DNA of 64,000 nt from Planotetraspora silvatica (GTDB taxonomy: Bacteria > Actinomycetota > Actinomycetes > Streptosporangiales > Streptosporangiaceae). Both the position numbers and the translations under genes were made by a program. How positions within the stretch are numbered: the first letter of the stretch is position 1; each line of letters begins with the position of its first letter. Shown here in pieces: positions 25,307-34,177 of the stretch. The notes beneath the pieces are model-generated. The model had not been told where the DNA came from, ran no database searches, and worked only from the letters and a program-made list of their open reading frames with translations. The stretch is taken from positions 86,654 to 150,653 of the forward strand of contig NZ_BOOQ01000040.1 of assembly GCF_016863315.1 (NCBI RefSeq), read 5' to 3'.

Positions 25307-25963
25307 TCATTGAGTCGCGGACACCAGGCCGGACTCGTAGGCGATGATCACGAGCTGGACCCGGTCGCGGGCGTCGAGTTTGGCGATCAGCCGTGTCACA
25401 TGCGTTTTGACGGTGGCGACGCTGATGACCAGGTCTGCGGCGATCTCGGTGTTGGACCTGCCACGGCCGACGAGAGTCAGCACCTCGCGTTCACGCTCGG
25501 TGATGCCGTCGACCGGGCGGCGCTTCGGGGCGGAGGGCGGCCGTCCCGCGAACTCCTCGATCAGCCGGCGGGTGACGCTGGGTGCGATCAGCCCGTCACC
25601 GGCGGCGACGACGCGGATCGCCGCGAGGATGTCGTCCAGGGCCATGTCCTTGACGAGGAATCCCGACGCGCCGGCGCGCAACGCGCCGTAGACGTGATCG
25701 TCGTCGTCGAAGGTGGTCAGGACGATGACGTGGGCCCCGCCAGGGCCCGAGGTGATCAGCCGGGTCGCGTCGATGCCGTTCATCTCCGGCATGCGGAGGT
25801 CCATCACGACGACATCGGGGCGGACGGTCTCGGCCAGCCGGACCGCTTCCACGCCGGTTCCGGCCTCCCCGGCGACTTCGAGGTCGGGGGCGTCGGCGAT
25901 GACCATCCGCAGGGCGGCGCGCACCAGAGGCTGGTCGTCGGCGAGGACGACGCGAACGGTCAT
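25307..25963 (-). CDS. NarL/FixJ-type response regulator
   Basis: A 218-residue two-component regulator. Receiver domain 1-120: acidic pocket VVLADDQ, phosphoacceptor Asp55 in VVVMDLRMPEMNG, switch Thr in VIVLTTFDDDD and Lys in GFLVKDMAL. The C-terminal LuxR HTH (about 150-215) reads ITEREREVLTLVGRGRSNTE and ISVATVKTHVTRLIAKL. The upstream histidine kinase overlaps it by the 4 bp ATGA, so the pair is a co-translated two-component system. DNA targets are unknown. Confidence 0.95.
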   Translation of the reverse strand: MTVRVVLADDQPLVRAALRMVIADAPDLEVAGEAGTGVEAVRLAETVRPDVVVMDLRMPEMNGIDATRLITSGPGGAHVIVLTTFDDDDHVYGALRAGASGFLVKDMALDDILAAIRVVAAGDGLIAPSVTRRLIEEFAGRPPSAPKRRPVDGITEREREVLTLVGRGRSNTEIAADLVISVATVKTHVTRLIAKLDARDRVQLVIIAYESGLVSATQ

Positions 25964-27114
25964 CGGACCTCTGCCGGAACGGGCAGCCGGGCCGCCACCC
26001 GGAAGCCGCCTTCGGCTCGCGGACCGGCGGAGAACTCTCCGTGCAGCAGGCCGACCCGCTCGCGCATCCCGAGCAGGCCGTAGCCGCTGCCCGCGGTGGT
26101 GGGGACGCCCTGCCCGTCGTCGAGCACCTCGATGGAGATCTCCTCAGCCCGGTAGTCGATGGACACACAGCAGAAGTCGGTGCCGGCATGGCGCACCACG
26201 TTGGTGATCGCCTCCTGGATGATGCGGTAGGCGGACATGTCGATCTCCGGAGGAAGCGGACGGTGCTCGCCCCGCCGGCGCACGTCGACACGGACCCCGG
26301 CGTCGGTCGTCGTCGCGGCGAGCCGGTCGACGTCGGCCAGTCGGAGTCCCGGTTCGAGTGGCAGCGTCTGCGACGCCGTTGCGGGTTCGGCCTGGCGGAG
26401 CGCACCGAGCATCCGGCGCAACCCCGACAACGTCTCCCGGCTGGCCGTCTCGATCTCACCCAGCGCGTCACGCGCCTGCGCCGGCTGCGTGTCGATGACG
26501 CGCCGTGCCGCTCCGGCCTGCAGCGCGACGATGCCGATGTTGTGCGCGACCATGTCGTGCAACTCGCGCGCGATCCGGAGCCGTTCGTCGCTCACCGCCC
26601 GGGCCGCGGCCTGAGCGCTCAGGCTCTCGGCGTACTCACGGGCCTGGCGCACCGAATTGCCGATCAACCAGGCGATGACGGCCGCCAGGACCACCGCCGA
26701 TTCCCACGAGGTCCCGATGTCCCAGCCGAGCAGCACCTGCGTGGCCAGGTAGCCGACGAGTACGGCGAGCGCCATGGCGACGGTGGAGACTCCGACCCGG
26801 CGGGACCGGGTGGCCGCGATGAAGTACAGCGCGACGTCGACCGCCAGGAACTGGAACAGGGGGATCTCCCCCGAGCTCAAGGGGAACGACACGAGGGCGG
26901 AAGCGGCGATCAACAGGGTCAGAGCCGCCAGGGGCCGGCGATGCAGCAGAGCACTGCCCACCAGCACCAGCGCGGTGGCGATCGCCAGGGTCATCAACCC
27001 GTCCCACCGGTAGAGGACCCCGGGCAGCACCGCCGCGCCGGCGCACCAGGCCAGAATCGTCCAGACGCCGGGCGGCACCCGCTCCAGCACGGGGAACGAC
27101 GGTGTGACCTGCAT
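25960..27114 (-). CDS. HisKA_3-type sensor histidine kinase
   Basis: A 384-residue kinase. Five or six membrane helices occupy about residues 15-155, with only short loops, so it probably senses in or near the membrane. The dimerisation/phosphoacceptor motif is RIARELHDMVAHNIG with His186. The ATPase part includes YRIIQEAITNVVRHAG (N box), EVLDDGQGVPTTAGSGYG and LLGMRERVGLLHGEFS (G boxes). This is the standard partner of NarL-type regulators in actinomycetes. ATG 27114 was chosen because it starts just before the first helix; the frame upstream is non-coding. It overlaps the response regulator by ATGA. Confidence 0.95.
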   Translation of the reverse strand: MQVTPSFPVLERVPPGVWTILAWCAGAAVLPGVLYRWDGLMTLAIATALVLVGSALLHRRPLAALTLLIAASALVSFPLSSGEIPLFQFLAVDVALYFIAATRSRRVGVSTVAMALAVLVGYLATQVLLGWDIGTSWESAVVLAAVIAWLIGNSVRQAREYAESLSAQAAARAVSDERLRIARELHDMVAHNIGIVALQAGAARRVIDTQPAQARDALGEIETASRETLSGLRRMLGALRQAEPATASQTLPLEPGLRLADVDRLAATTTDAGVRVDVRRRGEHRPLPPEIDMSAYRIIQEAITNVVRHAGTDFCCVSIDYRAEEISIEVLDDGQGVPTTAGSGYGLLGMRERVGLLHGEFSAGPRAEGGFRVAARLPVPAEVR

Positions 27115-27331
27115 GCGCCGATCGTAACCGCGCGGTTTCCGCCCGGGCATCGGACCACGGGTGTACATCCACGGTCTGGGATGCTCCCGCGAATGCAAAT
27201 CCGCAGGCCGATGTGGCGCGGGTGCGGCCTGCGGCACCGTCGGCCGGGTGATCGAAGTCTACGAACGAACCTTCGCCGGAGTCGGCAGCGGGTTACCCGG
27301 ACGGGCGCGAGACGGGGAAGGACCATCCGCC

Positions 27332-28300
27332 ATGGCGGCCCGTCCGCGCGGGAGCCGCCTGCGCCGCACCGTGCTCGCCGTCCTCGTCACCGCCTCGGTG
27401 GCCGTGCCGGTGACGGGCGCGGCACGCCCCGCCGCGGTCCCCGCACCGGTCCCGCCCGCTTCGACCCCGCTGCCGGCGGCGACCCCGGCGGCCCTGGCTG
27501 ATCGGTACGCCGCGAGCCGCGACGCCATCTGGGCGGCCGAGCGGATGGCCGCCGACAACGGCCACCAGTGGAGGGCGGCGATGTTGCGTGCGATGGCGGA
27601 CCCCGCGCGCCACTTCCTGTCCTTCGACGGCCGCGACGGCGGCCGGGCCGACGAAGTCTTCGGGGACCTGTCCCGGGCCGAGCGCATCGCTGTGCTGGTC
27701 CCCGGTTCCGACACCGATCTCGACCGTTACGGACTTCTGCGCGGCGGCTCGATGCGACTGCAGCAGAGGCTCGGCGATCGGTCCGCCGTCATCGCCTGGC
27801 TCGGATACCGGACCCCGAGCACGGTGAGCCTCCAGGCGGTGACACCCGGCCGAGCGGCCGAGGCCGCCCCTGACCTGCGCTCCTTCGTTCGGGACCTGAG
27901 TACGGCCAAGCCCGGCGCCCGGATCTCGCTGGTGTGCCACTCCTACGGCTCCGTGGTCTGCGTCCGGGCCGCGGCCGGGCTCGAAGTCGCGGACATCATC
28001 CTGTACGGCAGCGCCGGCACCACCGCGGACGACGCCGCCGCGCTGCACACCCCTGCCACCGTGTGGGCGGGCCGGGCCACGCACGACTGGATCGCCCATG
28101 TGCCGCACACACGGCTCCGCCTTCCGTTCGCCACCATCGGATTCGGCACCGACCCGGTCTCACCGGAGTTCGGTGCCCGGATCTTCGCGGCAGGCGACGG
28201 CGGCCACAGCGACTACCTGAAAGCTCACTCTCCCGCGCTGGAGAACATCGCCCGGATCGTCTCAGGACAGACCCCCTCGGAGGCGGGCGGCGGTGCGTGA
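27332..28300 (+). CDS. Secreted DUF1023-type alpha/beta hydrolase
   Basis: A 322-residue protein. A twin-Arg-rich N-terminus and hydrophobic stretch (RRTVLAVLVTASVAVPVTGA) form a signal peptide, followed by a Pro/Ala-rich linker. The hydrolase core has IAVLVPGSDTDLDRYG, the nucleophile elbow LVCHSYGSVVC (CHSYG for GxSxG), and the late His in GGHSDYLKAHS. These features define the DUF1023 actinobacterial hydrolases. Start ATG 27332 has GGGGAAGGA upstream. It overlaps the next acyltransferase gene by 8 bp, so the two are probably co-translated and may act on an envelope component. Confidence 0.88.
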   Translation: MAARPRGSRLRRTVLAVLVTASVAVPVTGAARPAAVPAPVPPASTPLPAATPAALADRYAASRDAIWAAERMAADNGHQWRAAMLRAMADPARHFLSFDGRDGGRADEVFGDLSRAERIAVLVPGSDTDLDRYGLLRGGSMRLQQRLGDRSAVIAWLGYRTPSTVSLQAVTPGRAAEAAPDLRSFVRDLSTAKPGARISLVCHSYGSVVCVRAAAGLEVADIILYGSAGTTADDAAALHTPATVWAGRATHDWIAHVPHTRLRLPFATIGFGTDPVSPEFGARIFAAGDGGHSDYLKAHSPALENIARIVSGQTPSEAGGGA

Positions 28301-29438
28301 CCTCATCAGGCGGATCGAGGCGGCGACTCCGCCCGGCCGCGACCGCGCCGTCGACGCGCTGCGAGCCCTGGCCATCCTCGGCGTGGTGCTCGGCCACTGG
28401 CTGGTGACCGCGCTGGTCGACGACAGCGGCACGGTGCACGCCGCCAGCCCGCTGCGATACCTGCCCGGGCTCGCCCCGGTCTCCTGGCTGTTCCAGACGC
28501 TGGCGGTCTTCTTCCTGGTGGGCGGACTGGTGGGGGCCAAGAGTCATGCCTCGGCCCGCGCCCATGGCGCGAGATACGGACAGTGGCTCGGAACGCGAAT
28601 GGGCCGGTTGTTCAGACCGGTCGTCGCCGTACTGATCGTGTGGGGCGTGGCGGTGGTCGCGATGCTCGCCTTCGGAGCCGGCCTGGAGACCGTGCGGGCG
28701 CTGGTCAAGCTGGTGGTGTCCCCGCTGTGGTTCCTGCTGGTGTTCGCGGTGCTGACGGCGGCGACCCCGCTGGCCGCCAGGCTGCATCCGGTCTGGCCGC
28801 TGGCGGCCGTCGCGTTCGTGGACGTGGTCCGGTACGGCCTCGGCGGACCCGCCGGGCTCGGCTCGATCAACGTGGTGGCCGGGTGGCTGGTGCCGTACTG
28901 CCTGGGCGCGGCCTGGGCCCGCGGCGACCTGCGGAGCCGTGCGACCGGGTGGGCATTGTTGATCGGCGGCGCGGCCGCCGCCACCGGACTGGTCATGTGG
29001 GCGGGCTATCCGGCGGCGATGGTCGGCGTGCCGGGCGCCGCCGTCTCGAACCTCGACCCGCCCACTCTCGCGGTCGTCGCGTTCGGGCTCGCCCAGTGCG
29101 GAGCCGTCCTGCTGTTCCTCGGCCCGCTGCGCCGGGCGCTACGGCGTCCCGCTGTCTGGGCGGTGGCGGCGCTGGTCAATCTCTCCGCGATGACGATCTT
29201 CCTGTGGCACCAGACCGCGATGATCGCGGTCACCGCGATCGGGCTGCTCGCCGGGCCGCTGCCCGGGCTGCACACCGTCCCCGACGGCGGGGGCTGGGTG
29301 CTCGCCCGGCTGGCCTGGCTGCCCGCGTTCGCGCTGGCGCTCCTGGTCTGTCTGGCCGCGTTCCGCGTCCACGAGCAGCGACGGCCCGACGAGCGGCACT
29401 CAACCGTTCCCATGGGTGTGGACACGGGCGCCGCGTGA
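28293..29438 (+). CDS. Membrane acyltransferase family 3
   Basis: A 381-residue integral membrane protein with about ten helices. The family signature is near the N-terminus: RDRAVDALRALAILGVVLGH, including the His of the catalytic RxxAxxRxxxIxxVVxxH-like motif, and further conserved elements FFLVGGLVGAKSH and FLWHQTAMI. Members transfer acyl groups to sugars or peptidoglycan-linked molecules at the outer face. It starts at GTG 28293 within the end of the hydrolase gene. Its last 39 bp overlap the convergent MFS gene, so antisense transcription is possible. Confidence 0.9.
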   Translation: MRDLIRRIEAATPPGRDRAVDALRALAILGVVLGHWLVTALVDDSGTVHAASPLRYLPGLAPVSWLFQTLAVFFLVGGLVGAKSHASARAHGARYGQWLGTRMGRLFRPVVAVLIVWGVAVVAMLAFGAGLETVRALVKLVVSPLWFLLVFAVLTAATPLAARLHPVWPLAAVAFVDVVRYGLGGPAGLGSINVVAGWLVPYCLGAAWARGDLRSRATGWALLIGGAAAATGLVMWAGYPAAMVGVPGAAVSNLDPPTLAVVAFGLAQCGAVLLFLGPLRRALRRPAVWAVAALVNLSAMTIFLWHQTAMIAVTAIGLLAGPLPGLHTVPDGGGWVLARLAWLPAFALALLVCLAAFRVHEQRRPDERHSTVPMGVDTGAA

Positions 29439-30876
29439 CGGGCCCGCCGCGGCGCCGGCGTCCACGCCGTCGAACAACGCCGCGGCGCGCGCGGCGGTGT
29501 CCGAGGCCCAGCGCCCGGTGCCGAGCAGCCCCAGGACAAGGATGCCGACGCCGAGGCCGAGCACCAGCAACCACACGTCGTGCGCCGCGGCGGTGAACGC
29601 CGTACCACCGCGGGACGCGGCCGATCCCACGACCGTCCCCGCGATCGCGACACCCAGGGTGGTGCCGGTCTGCCGGCCCGCGGAGGCCACCGAGGCGGCC
29701 ACCCCGGCCATCGACGCGGGCATTCCGGAGACCGCCGAGTTGGTGATCGGCGGGTTGACGGTGCCCTGCGCGATGCCGAACAGCAGATACATCGCGAGCA
29801 CGGCGGGCAGCGGGGTGGCCGGCCCGAGCCAGATCGACGTGCCGCCGCCCAGTGCCAGCGCGGCCCCGGACACCACGAGCGGGAGTCGGGGACCGCGCGT
29901 GCCGACCAGCCGGCCGGTGAGCGGGGCGAGCACCACGATCAGCGCCCCGACCGGAAGGAGGCACAGCCCGGCCGTCAGCGCCGACATGCCGCGCACGTTC
30001 TGCAGGTACAGGGTGGTCACGAACAAAAACGCGCCGAACCCGCACAAGGCGAAGAGCGCCGTCAGGATCGCCGAGCTGAACGGCACGCTGCGGAACAGAC
30101 GCAGCTCCAGCAGCGGGTCCGGCACGGCGCCGTTCGTAACCGAGGATGCCCAGCACACCGAGCACGGCGACGGCGAGCAGGCCGAGGGTGACCGGCGAGG
30201 TCCAGCCCGACTCGCCGGACTCGATGATCGGGTAGACGACGCCACCCAGCACCAGGATCACCAGGGTCTGACCCACCGGGTCGAATCGGCGCGCCCGGGC
30301 GGCCCGGGACTCGGGCACGAACAGCGCCGAGCACACGAGCGCGGCGGCGACGACCGGCACGTTGATCAAGAAGATGGAGCGCCAGCCGAAAACGTCGACC
30401 AGGGCGCCGCCGAGAATCGGGCCCAACCCCAGCGACAGGCCGGACATCGCGCCGAACACACCGATGGCCCTGGCCCGCTCGGCCCGGTCGGGGAACGTGG
30501 TGGCGATGATCGCCATCGCCACCGGGTTGAGCATCGTGCCGCCGACGGCCTGAAGCACACGCGCCGCGATCAGCCAACCGATGCTCGGCGCCAGGCTGCA
30601 CAGCAGCGAGCCGAGTCCGAAGGCGGCGAGGCCGACCTGGAAGATCCGCCGACGGCCGACCCGGTCGGCGGTGGACCCGGCCAGCAACAGGAGGCAGGCC
30701 AGCACCAGGGTGTACGCGTCGACCGTCCACTGCAGACCGGACACCGAGGCGTGCAGGTCCCGGCGAATCGCCGGCAGGGCGACGTTGACGATGGAGATGT
30801 CCATCACCACGACGACCATGCTGGCGCAGCAGATCGCGAGCACCAGGAATCGGCGGCGTTGGCTGAGTTCGGGCAT
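29400..30876 (-). pseudogene. Frameshifted DHA2-type MFS drug efflux transporter
   Basis: The first part (30876 to about 30130) encodes MPELSQRRRFLVLAICCASM, DISIVNVALPAIRRDL, AGSTADRVGRRRIF (motif A) and GLSLGLGPILGGALVDVFGW (motif C), ending at VLGILGYERR. The rest, from PDPLLELRLFRSVPFSSAIL to the stop at 29400, continues in another frame. A one-base change near 30125-30140 thus splits a 14-helix pump of about 490 residues. Everything on both sides is well conserved, so the event is recent or a sequence error. It diverges from a MerR regulator, its likely controller. If real, only an 8-helix product is made. Confidence 0.85.
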
Positions 30877-30942
30877 GCGGGGTCCAATCGGCGGGCTGCT
30901 GAGGATCGTCGGTGAGGTTTTCTCCGCGACCGACCACGACGC

Positions 30943-30948
30943 TAGGAT
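30943..30948 (+). promoter_or_regulatory. -10 element of the MerR gene, likely leaderless
   Basis: TAGGAT at 30943-30948 lies seven bases before GTG 30956, so transcription would start at or next to the start codon. The short divergent region (79 bp) to the MFS start must hold both promoters. GAGCGTGCTC at 30952-30961 is a small imperfect dyad. Confidence 0.4.
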
Positions 30949-30955
30949 TTAGAGC

Positions 30956-31423
30956 GTGCTCGAAGTCAACCCGCAGCCGGTGTCCGGGCTCGTTCCCCCC
31001 ATCCCCCAGGCGGGCCTGAGCATCGCCGAGGCCGCCCGCCGCACCGGGGTCAGCGCGCACACCCTGCGCTACTACGAACGCGCCGGCCTGGTCATCACCA
31101 CCGTCGACCGCACCCACGGCGGCCGGCGGCGCTACCGGCAGCAAGACTTGAACTGGATCACCGTCTGCACCAGGCTGCGGGCCACCGGCATGCCCATCAA
31201 GACCATCCAGCGCTATGCCGAACTCGTATCCGCAGGACCCGGCAACGAGAAGGAACGGCTTGCCCTCATGGAGGCCCACCGCGCCGACGTGACCGCCAAG
31301 CTCGCTGAGATACAGGAGAACCTCAAGGTCATCGACCGCAAGATCGACGTCTACCGAGGCCGGCTCGCCGCCGGCGACGCCGACCGACTGTGGGCCCCCG
31401 GCCGCCAAGGGAGTGCCCGCTGA
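30956..31423 (+). CDS. MerR family transcriptional regulator
   Basis: A 155-residue regulator. The winged HTH is AGLSIAEAARRTGVSAHTLR, then YYERAGLVITTVDRTHGGRR, and the dimerisation helix runs through about 100-135 (ALMEAHRADVTAKLAEIQEN). No cysteine-rich metal loop is present, so the ligand is probably organic. Sitting divergently from a drug-efflux MFS gene, it is the probable activator of that pump. The start is GTG 30956 with a -10 box directly upstream and no Shine-Dalgarno, indicating a leaderless mRNA. Confidence 0.9.
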   Translation: MLEVNPQPVSGLVPPIPQAGLSIAEAARRTGVSAHTLRYYERAGLVITTVDRTHGGRRRYRQQDLNWITVCTRLRATGMPIKTIQRYAELVSAGPGNEKERLALMEAHRADVTAKLAEIQENLKVIDRKIDVYRGRLAAGDADRLWAPGRQGSAR

Positions 31424-31541
31424 GCAATCCCCGACTGAAGTGAGCTGAGCCGGTCCAGACCTGGCGATCCGGCGCCACCCAGATCGCACCGGCGCGGTTG
31501 CCGATCAGCCCCTTCGCCTCATCGTCGGGCGCCCGGGCGCC

Positions 31542-32726
31542 CTACGCGTGGTCGCGCAGGCGCAACTCGGCGGTGATCGCCCGCTCGCGCAGCTCGGCCG
31601 CCTCCGCTCTGGCGGCCTCGAGTTGGGCGCGCAGGTCCACCAGCCGTGACCGCTCCAATTCGAGCTCGGCCGCGATCCGCTCCCGCTGAGCGCCCGCCGC
31701 ACGAACCTCGCCCGCCCGGCGCTCCAGTTCGCCGGCCGCCTCCTCCACGCGTGCGGCGGAGTGCGCCGCCTCGGCGGCGGCCCGGCCGGCGTCCGCCACG
31801 GCGACCGCCCGCGCGGTCTCGGCCGCCTCCGCGCGGCTCAGCGCCTGGTCACGTTGTGCCTCCGCCACCGCGACGGCGCGGTCTCGCTCGGCCTCGGCCC
31901 GGGAGACCGCGCGGTCGCGTTCGGCCTCCGCCGCCTGAGTTCGGGCGAGGGACGCCGCGCTCGCCTGCTCGGCCTCACGCCGCGCCCGTTGCGCCTGTTC
32001 GCCCTCTTTCCGCGCGCTCGCGGCGTCCGCCTGGGCCCGCTCCCGTTCCTGGCGCTCCTGTACGGCTTGCGCCTCCGCCTGCCGTACGTCAGCGGTCGCC
32101 TTCTCGACCCGCTCGGCGAGTTCCCGTGCGGCCTGATCCCTGGCGGCCTCGGCGCCATCGGCTCTGCGGTGAGCGTCCTCGGCCTCCTGCCTGGCCCGCC
32201 GTTCGGTGGCCGCCGCCTCCCGGAGCGCGGCGAGCGCTTGTTCCCGGGCGGTCTCGGCATCGGCGAACGCACCGTCCCGCTCGGTGTGGGCCTCCTCGGC
32301 CCGAACCCGGGCCTCCTCCGTCTCGCGCCTGGCCTCGTCGGCGGCCTCGCGCGCCATGCGCACCTGTGCCAGCGCCTGCTCACGCTCGGTATGCGCGATC
32401 GCCACGCGGGTGTGGGCCTCGGCCTGCACCGCGCTGAGCTTGGCCTCCACACCGGCCGGGCTCAGCTCCTCGGACAGAACCTGTGCCAGCGGCGCGATGG
32501 CCGCCGCGAGCCCCTTCTCCATCCGGTCGTAGAGATCCTCGACGCGGGCGAGGGCGCCATCGAGCCCCGGCGTTCCCCGGCGCACCTCACGCTCACGCTT
32601 GGCCGCCGCCTGACAGTCGCCGTCGGGACAGTACTCCTTGGGTCTCCCCCGCCCCGTTCTCTGCTCGATGGCGGTGCCGCAGTGCTTGCACGCGGTCGTT
32701 GCGGGAGCGGGCGCGGGGGTCGTCAC
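31542..32726 (-). CDS. Zinc-ribbon/long coiled-coil protein
   Basis: A protein of about 394 residues, not assignable to a named family. Residues about 13-40 hold a Cys/His pair of knuckles, CKHCGTAIEQRTGRGRPKEY followed by CPDGDC, like a zinc-binding DNA- or RNA-contact ribbon. From about residue 75 to the end it is a continuous coiled coil rich in Ala, Glu and Arg (repeats such as AEAERDRAVSRAEAERDRAV). Plasmid KfrA proteins share the plan of N-terminal DNA-binding plus long Ala-rich coil, but the ribbon here differs. GTG 32726 has TAGATT eight bases upstream (leaderless); TTG 32735 is possible. A palindrome upstream (32754-32777) suggests autoregulation. Confidence 0.72.
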   Translation of the reverse strand: MTTPAPAPATTACKHCGTAIEQRTGRGRPKEYCPDGDCQAAAKREREVRRGTPGLDGALARVEDLYDRMEKGLAAAIAPLAQVLSEELSPAGVEAKLSAVQAEAHTRVAIAHTEREQALAQVRMAREAADEARRETEEARVRAEEAHTERDGAFADAETAREQALAALREAAATERRARQEAEDAHRRADGAEAARDQAARELAERVEKATADVRQAEAQAVQERQERERAQADAASARKEGEQAQRARREAEQASAASLARTQAAEAERDRAVSRAEAERDRAVAVAEAQRDQALSRAEAAETARAVAVADAGRAAAEAAHSAARVEEAAGELERRAGEVRAAGAQRERIAAELELERSRLVDLRAQLEAARAEAAELRERAITAELRLRDHA

Positions 32727-32753
32727 GGAACCCAAATCTAGCGACTTTCTGAA

Positions 32754-32777
32754 TTTCTGGAAATAGAAATCCAGAAA
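32754..32777 (-). promoter_or_regulatory. Perfect inverted repeat upstream of the coiled-coil gene
   Basis: TTTCTGGA (32754-32761) and TCCAGAAA (32770-32777) form perfect 8-bp arms with an 8-base centre, 28 bp from the GTG start. It lies over the expected -35 region of the coiled-coil gene, as an operator would. A partial third TTTCTG is at 32746. Confidence 0.6.
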
Positions 32778-32918
32778 CGAAGATTCGTTGCGCGGGTCAG
32801 GTGAGCATCACTTGGGAGATGTTCAATTCTCGCAAGTTATCGTCCTGAGACCTTTCTCCTCGTAGACGGCGGATGGCGTGCGGGTGCCGTTGAGCGCAGT
32901 CGTTCTGACAGTGGAAAC

Positions 32919-33176
32919 GCAGGGTTTTGTCAGTAGGCGCAGAGTTTTGTCAGTGACTCCATGCGCCGTTTCCCGGCGAATCTGCAGGTCAGGCCACTTC
33001 CCCGGCTGGGAGCCCTCACGCGGTGCACGGCTCGACTGGCGACGGGTAGTCACGGCCGTGTGACGGTATTTAGCACCGCTAGCCTGGCTCCGTCGCCGCG
33101 TGAGACAAGCAGGTGATGTCACTTCCAGCGCGGCTCTGCGCGCGCTCTGCCAGGGAAAATGCAGAGTTTTGTCAGT
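32919..33176 (+). repeat. Three direct copies of GCAGRGTTTTGTCAGT
   Basis: The 16-mer occurs at 32919-32934, 32939-32954 (period 20) and 33161-33176. All are in one orientation, with one mismatch (A/G). The third copy lies over the stop codon of the 33172-33519 frame. No gene is visible in 32778-33171. Array spacing resembles protein-binding iterons or terminal repeats of a lost mobile element; neither is proven. Confidence 0.6.
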
Positions 33177-33519
33177 GTGGGCTCATGGTTATGTCCTGGT
33201 AGAACGGGCGTCCCGTGCGCGTGTTCACCCACTGCGCCAACTGCCCTGCTTGACCCGCGATCGCCATCCGCACCGCGTCACCGACCGGTAGCGAGGCATC
33301 GATGGGAATTTGTAGCGAGGCGGAGAAACACTGCCGCAGCCCACGCCGCAGCGTCTCGCGGGACTGCTCATCTGCACGGGCGACCACCGCCTCGATGGCC
33401 TGATGGATCGCCTTGCGTAACGCCCGCTCGTCTGCCGGACCCCGTACCAGCGCAATCCCGGCCTTCCCTAACACCTGAACCAGGTAACCGGCAACTGCAC
33501 CGGCCAGATCGATCGGCAT
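33172..33519 (-). CDS. Unrecognised 115-residue protein, probably a cut-off N-terminal domain
   Basis: Start ATG 33519 follows a strong GGAGGAAGG. The frame reads MPIDLAGAVAGYLVQVLGKA, then ADERALRKAIHQAIEAVVAR, ETLRRGLRQCFSASLQIPID and WVNTRTGRPFYQ, and stops inside a 16-bp repeat. Codon bias and amphipathic helices look genuine. The sequence resembles the N-terminal helical region of larger actinomycete NTPase-type proteins (a recollection, not a match I can verify). The abrupt end in the repeat suggests the rest of the gene was lost. No function is assigned. Confidence 0.5.
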   Translation of the reverse strand: MPIDLAGAVAGYLVQVLGKAGIALVRGPADERALRKAIHQAIEAVVARADEQSRETLRRGLRQCFSASLQIPIDASLPVGDAVRMAIAGQAGQLAQWVNTRTGRPFYQDITMSPH

Positions 33520-33940
33520 CCAGCCGTACCTTCCTCCCGACAAACCCCCGACCACGCGCCAGCACCCCAAGTGTGACCGCCCTTCCCTGCCCTGGCCATA
33601 CCCGCGGGGCCCTTCATGATGGGGTCTTTGTGAGGGACATCATCGGGGGGCGCCCAGTTGAGGGACTGAGAAAGCAGGACGCTCCGTCCCGACTTTTCTG
33701 GCAGTGATTTAATGGCGGCGATTCGCGATCGCGGTCACGCTGGGCCTTCCAGCGTTCCTGCCGCTCCGGGCGCTGAACGGTCCGTTCGCTTAGACGTATC
33801 CACCTATTCGGAGACTGGCTACCGAGCGCGGCACGCGCCTCCGTCATCTCCGCCAGCCCAATTTTGGTGTCACGCCAGCCCAATGGGACTCCTGCTAACA
33901 AGGATGCTTAACGGCCCCCCGGGGTGGCGATGCTGGAGAC
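33520..33940. other. Gap without a recognisable gene
   Basis: No frame here has convincing coding character, and several overlapping ORFs are rejected. It has lower GC and mixed codon use, as expected for remnants. It separates two truncated genes. Confidence 0.4.
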
Positions 33941-34177
33941 ATGGACTTGACCTGCCTGATCGTCGACGACAACGATTACTTCCTGCACATCGCGAGGGAG
34001 GTTCTCGAGCAGGAGGGGATCTCGGTCACCCGCGTGGCGTCGTGGAGCGCGGATGCTTTCCGCATGGTGGTGCAACTCCAGCCGGATTTTGTGCTGGTGG
34101 ACATCAGCCTGAGCGAAGAGTCCGGTCTGGATCTGGCGCGGAAACTCGTAGAGGACGCGGAACCCGCCGCTGTATAA
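33941..34177 (+). pseudogene. Truncated response-regulator receiver domain
   Basis: Seventy-eight residues of a CheY-like receiver: acidic pocket CLIVDDNDYFL, phosphoacceptor Asp in DFVLVDISLSEESGLDL, then LARKLVEDAEPAAV and a stop. A normal receiver has about 120 residues; the Thr/Ser switch, the Lys strand and any output domain are missing. The start ATG 33941 has CTGGAG just upstream, so the 5' end is intact. The break point at about 34170 coincides with the break point of an FG-GAP gene on the other strand, so both were cut by the same event. Confidence 0.8.

Noticed and set aside
31646..32437. Proline/arginine-rich plus-strand ORF
   Set aside because: The complement of an Ala/Glu/Arg coiled-coil gene gives long Pro/Arg runs; no gene features.
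32919..33176. Possible CRISPR array
   Set aside because: Only three short repeats with irregular spacing (20 and 222 bp), no cas genes.
33614..33901. Minus-strand ORF of 95 codons
   Set aside because: Mixed codon use, no ribosome site and no recognised motif; probably remnant DNA.
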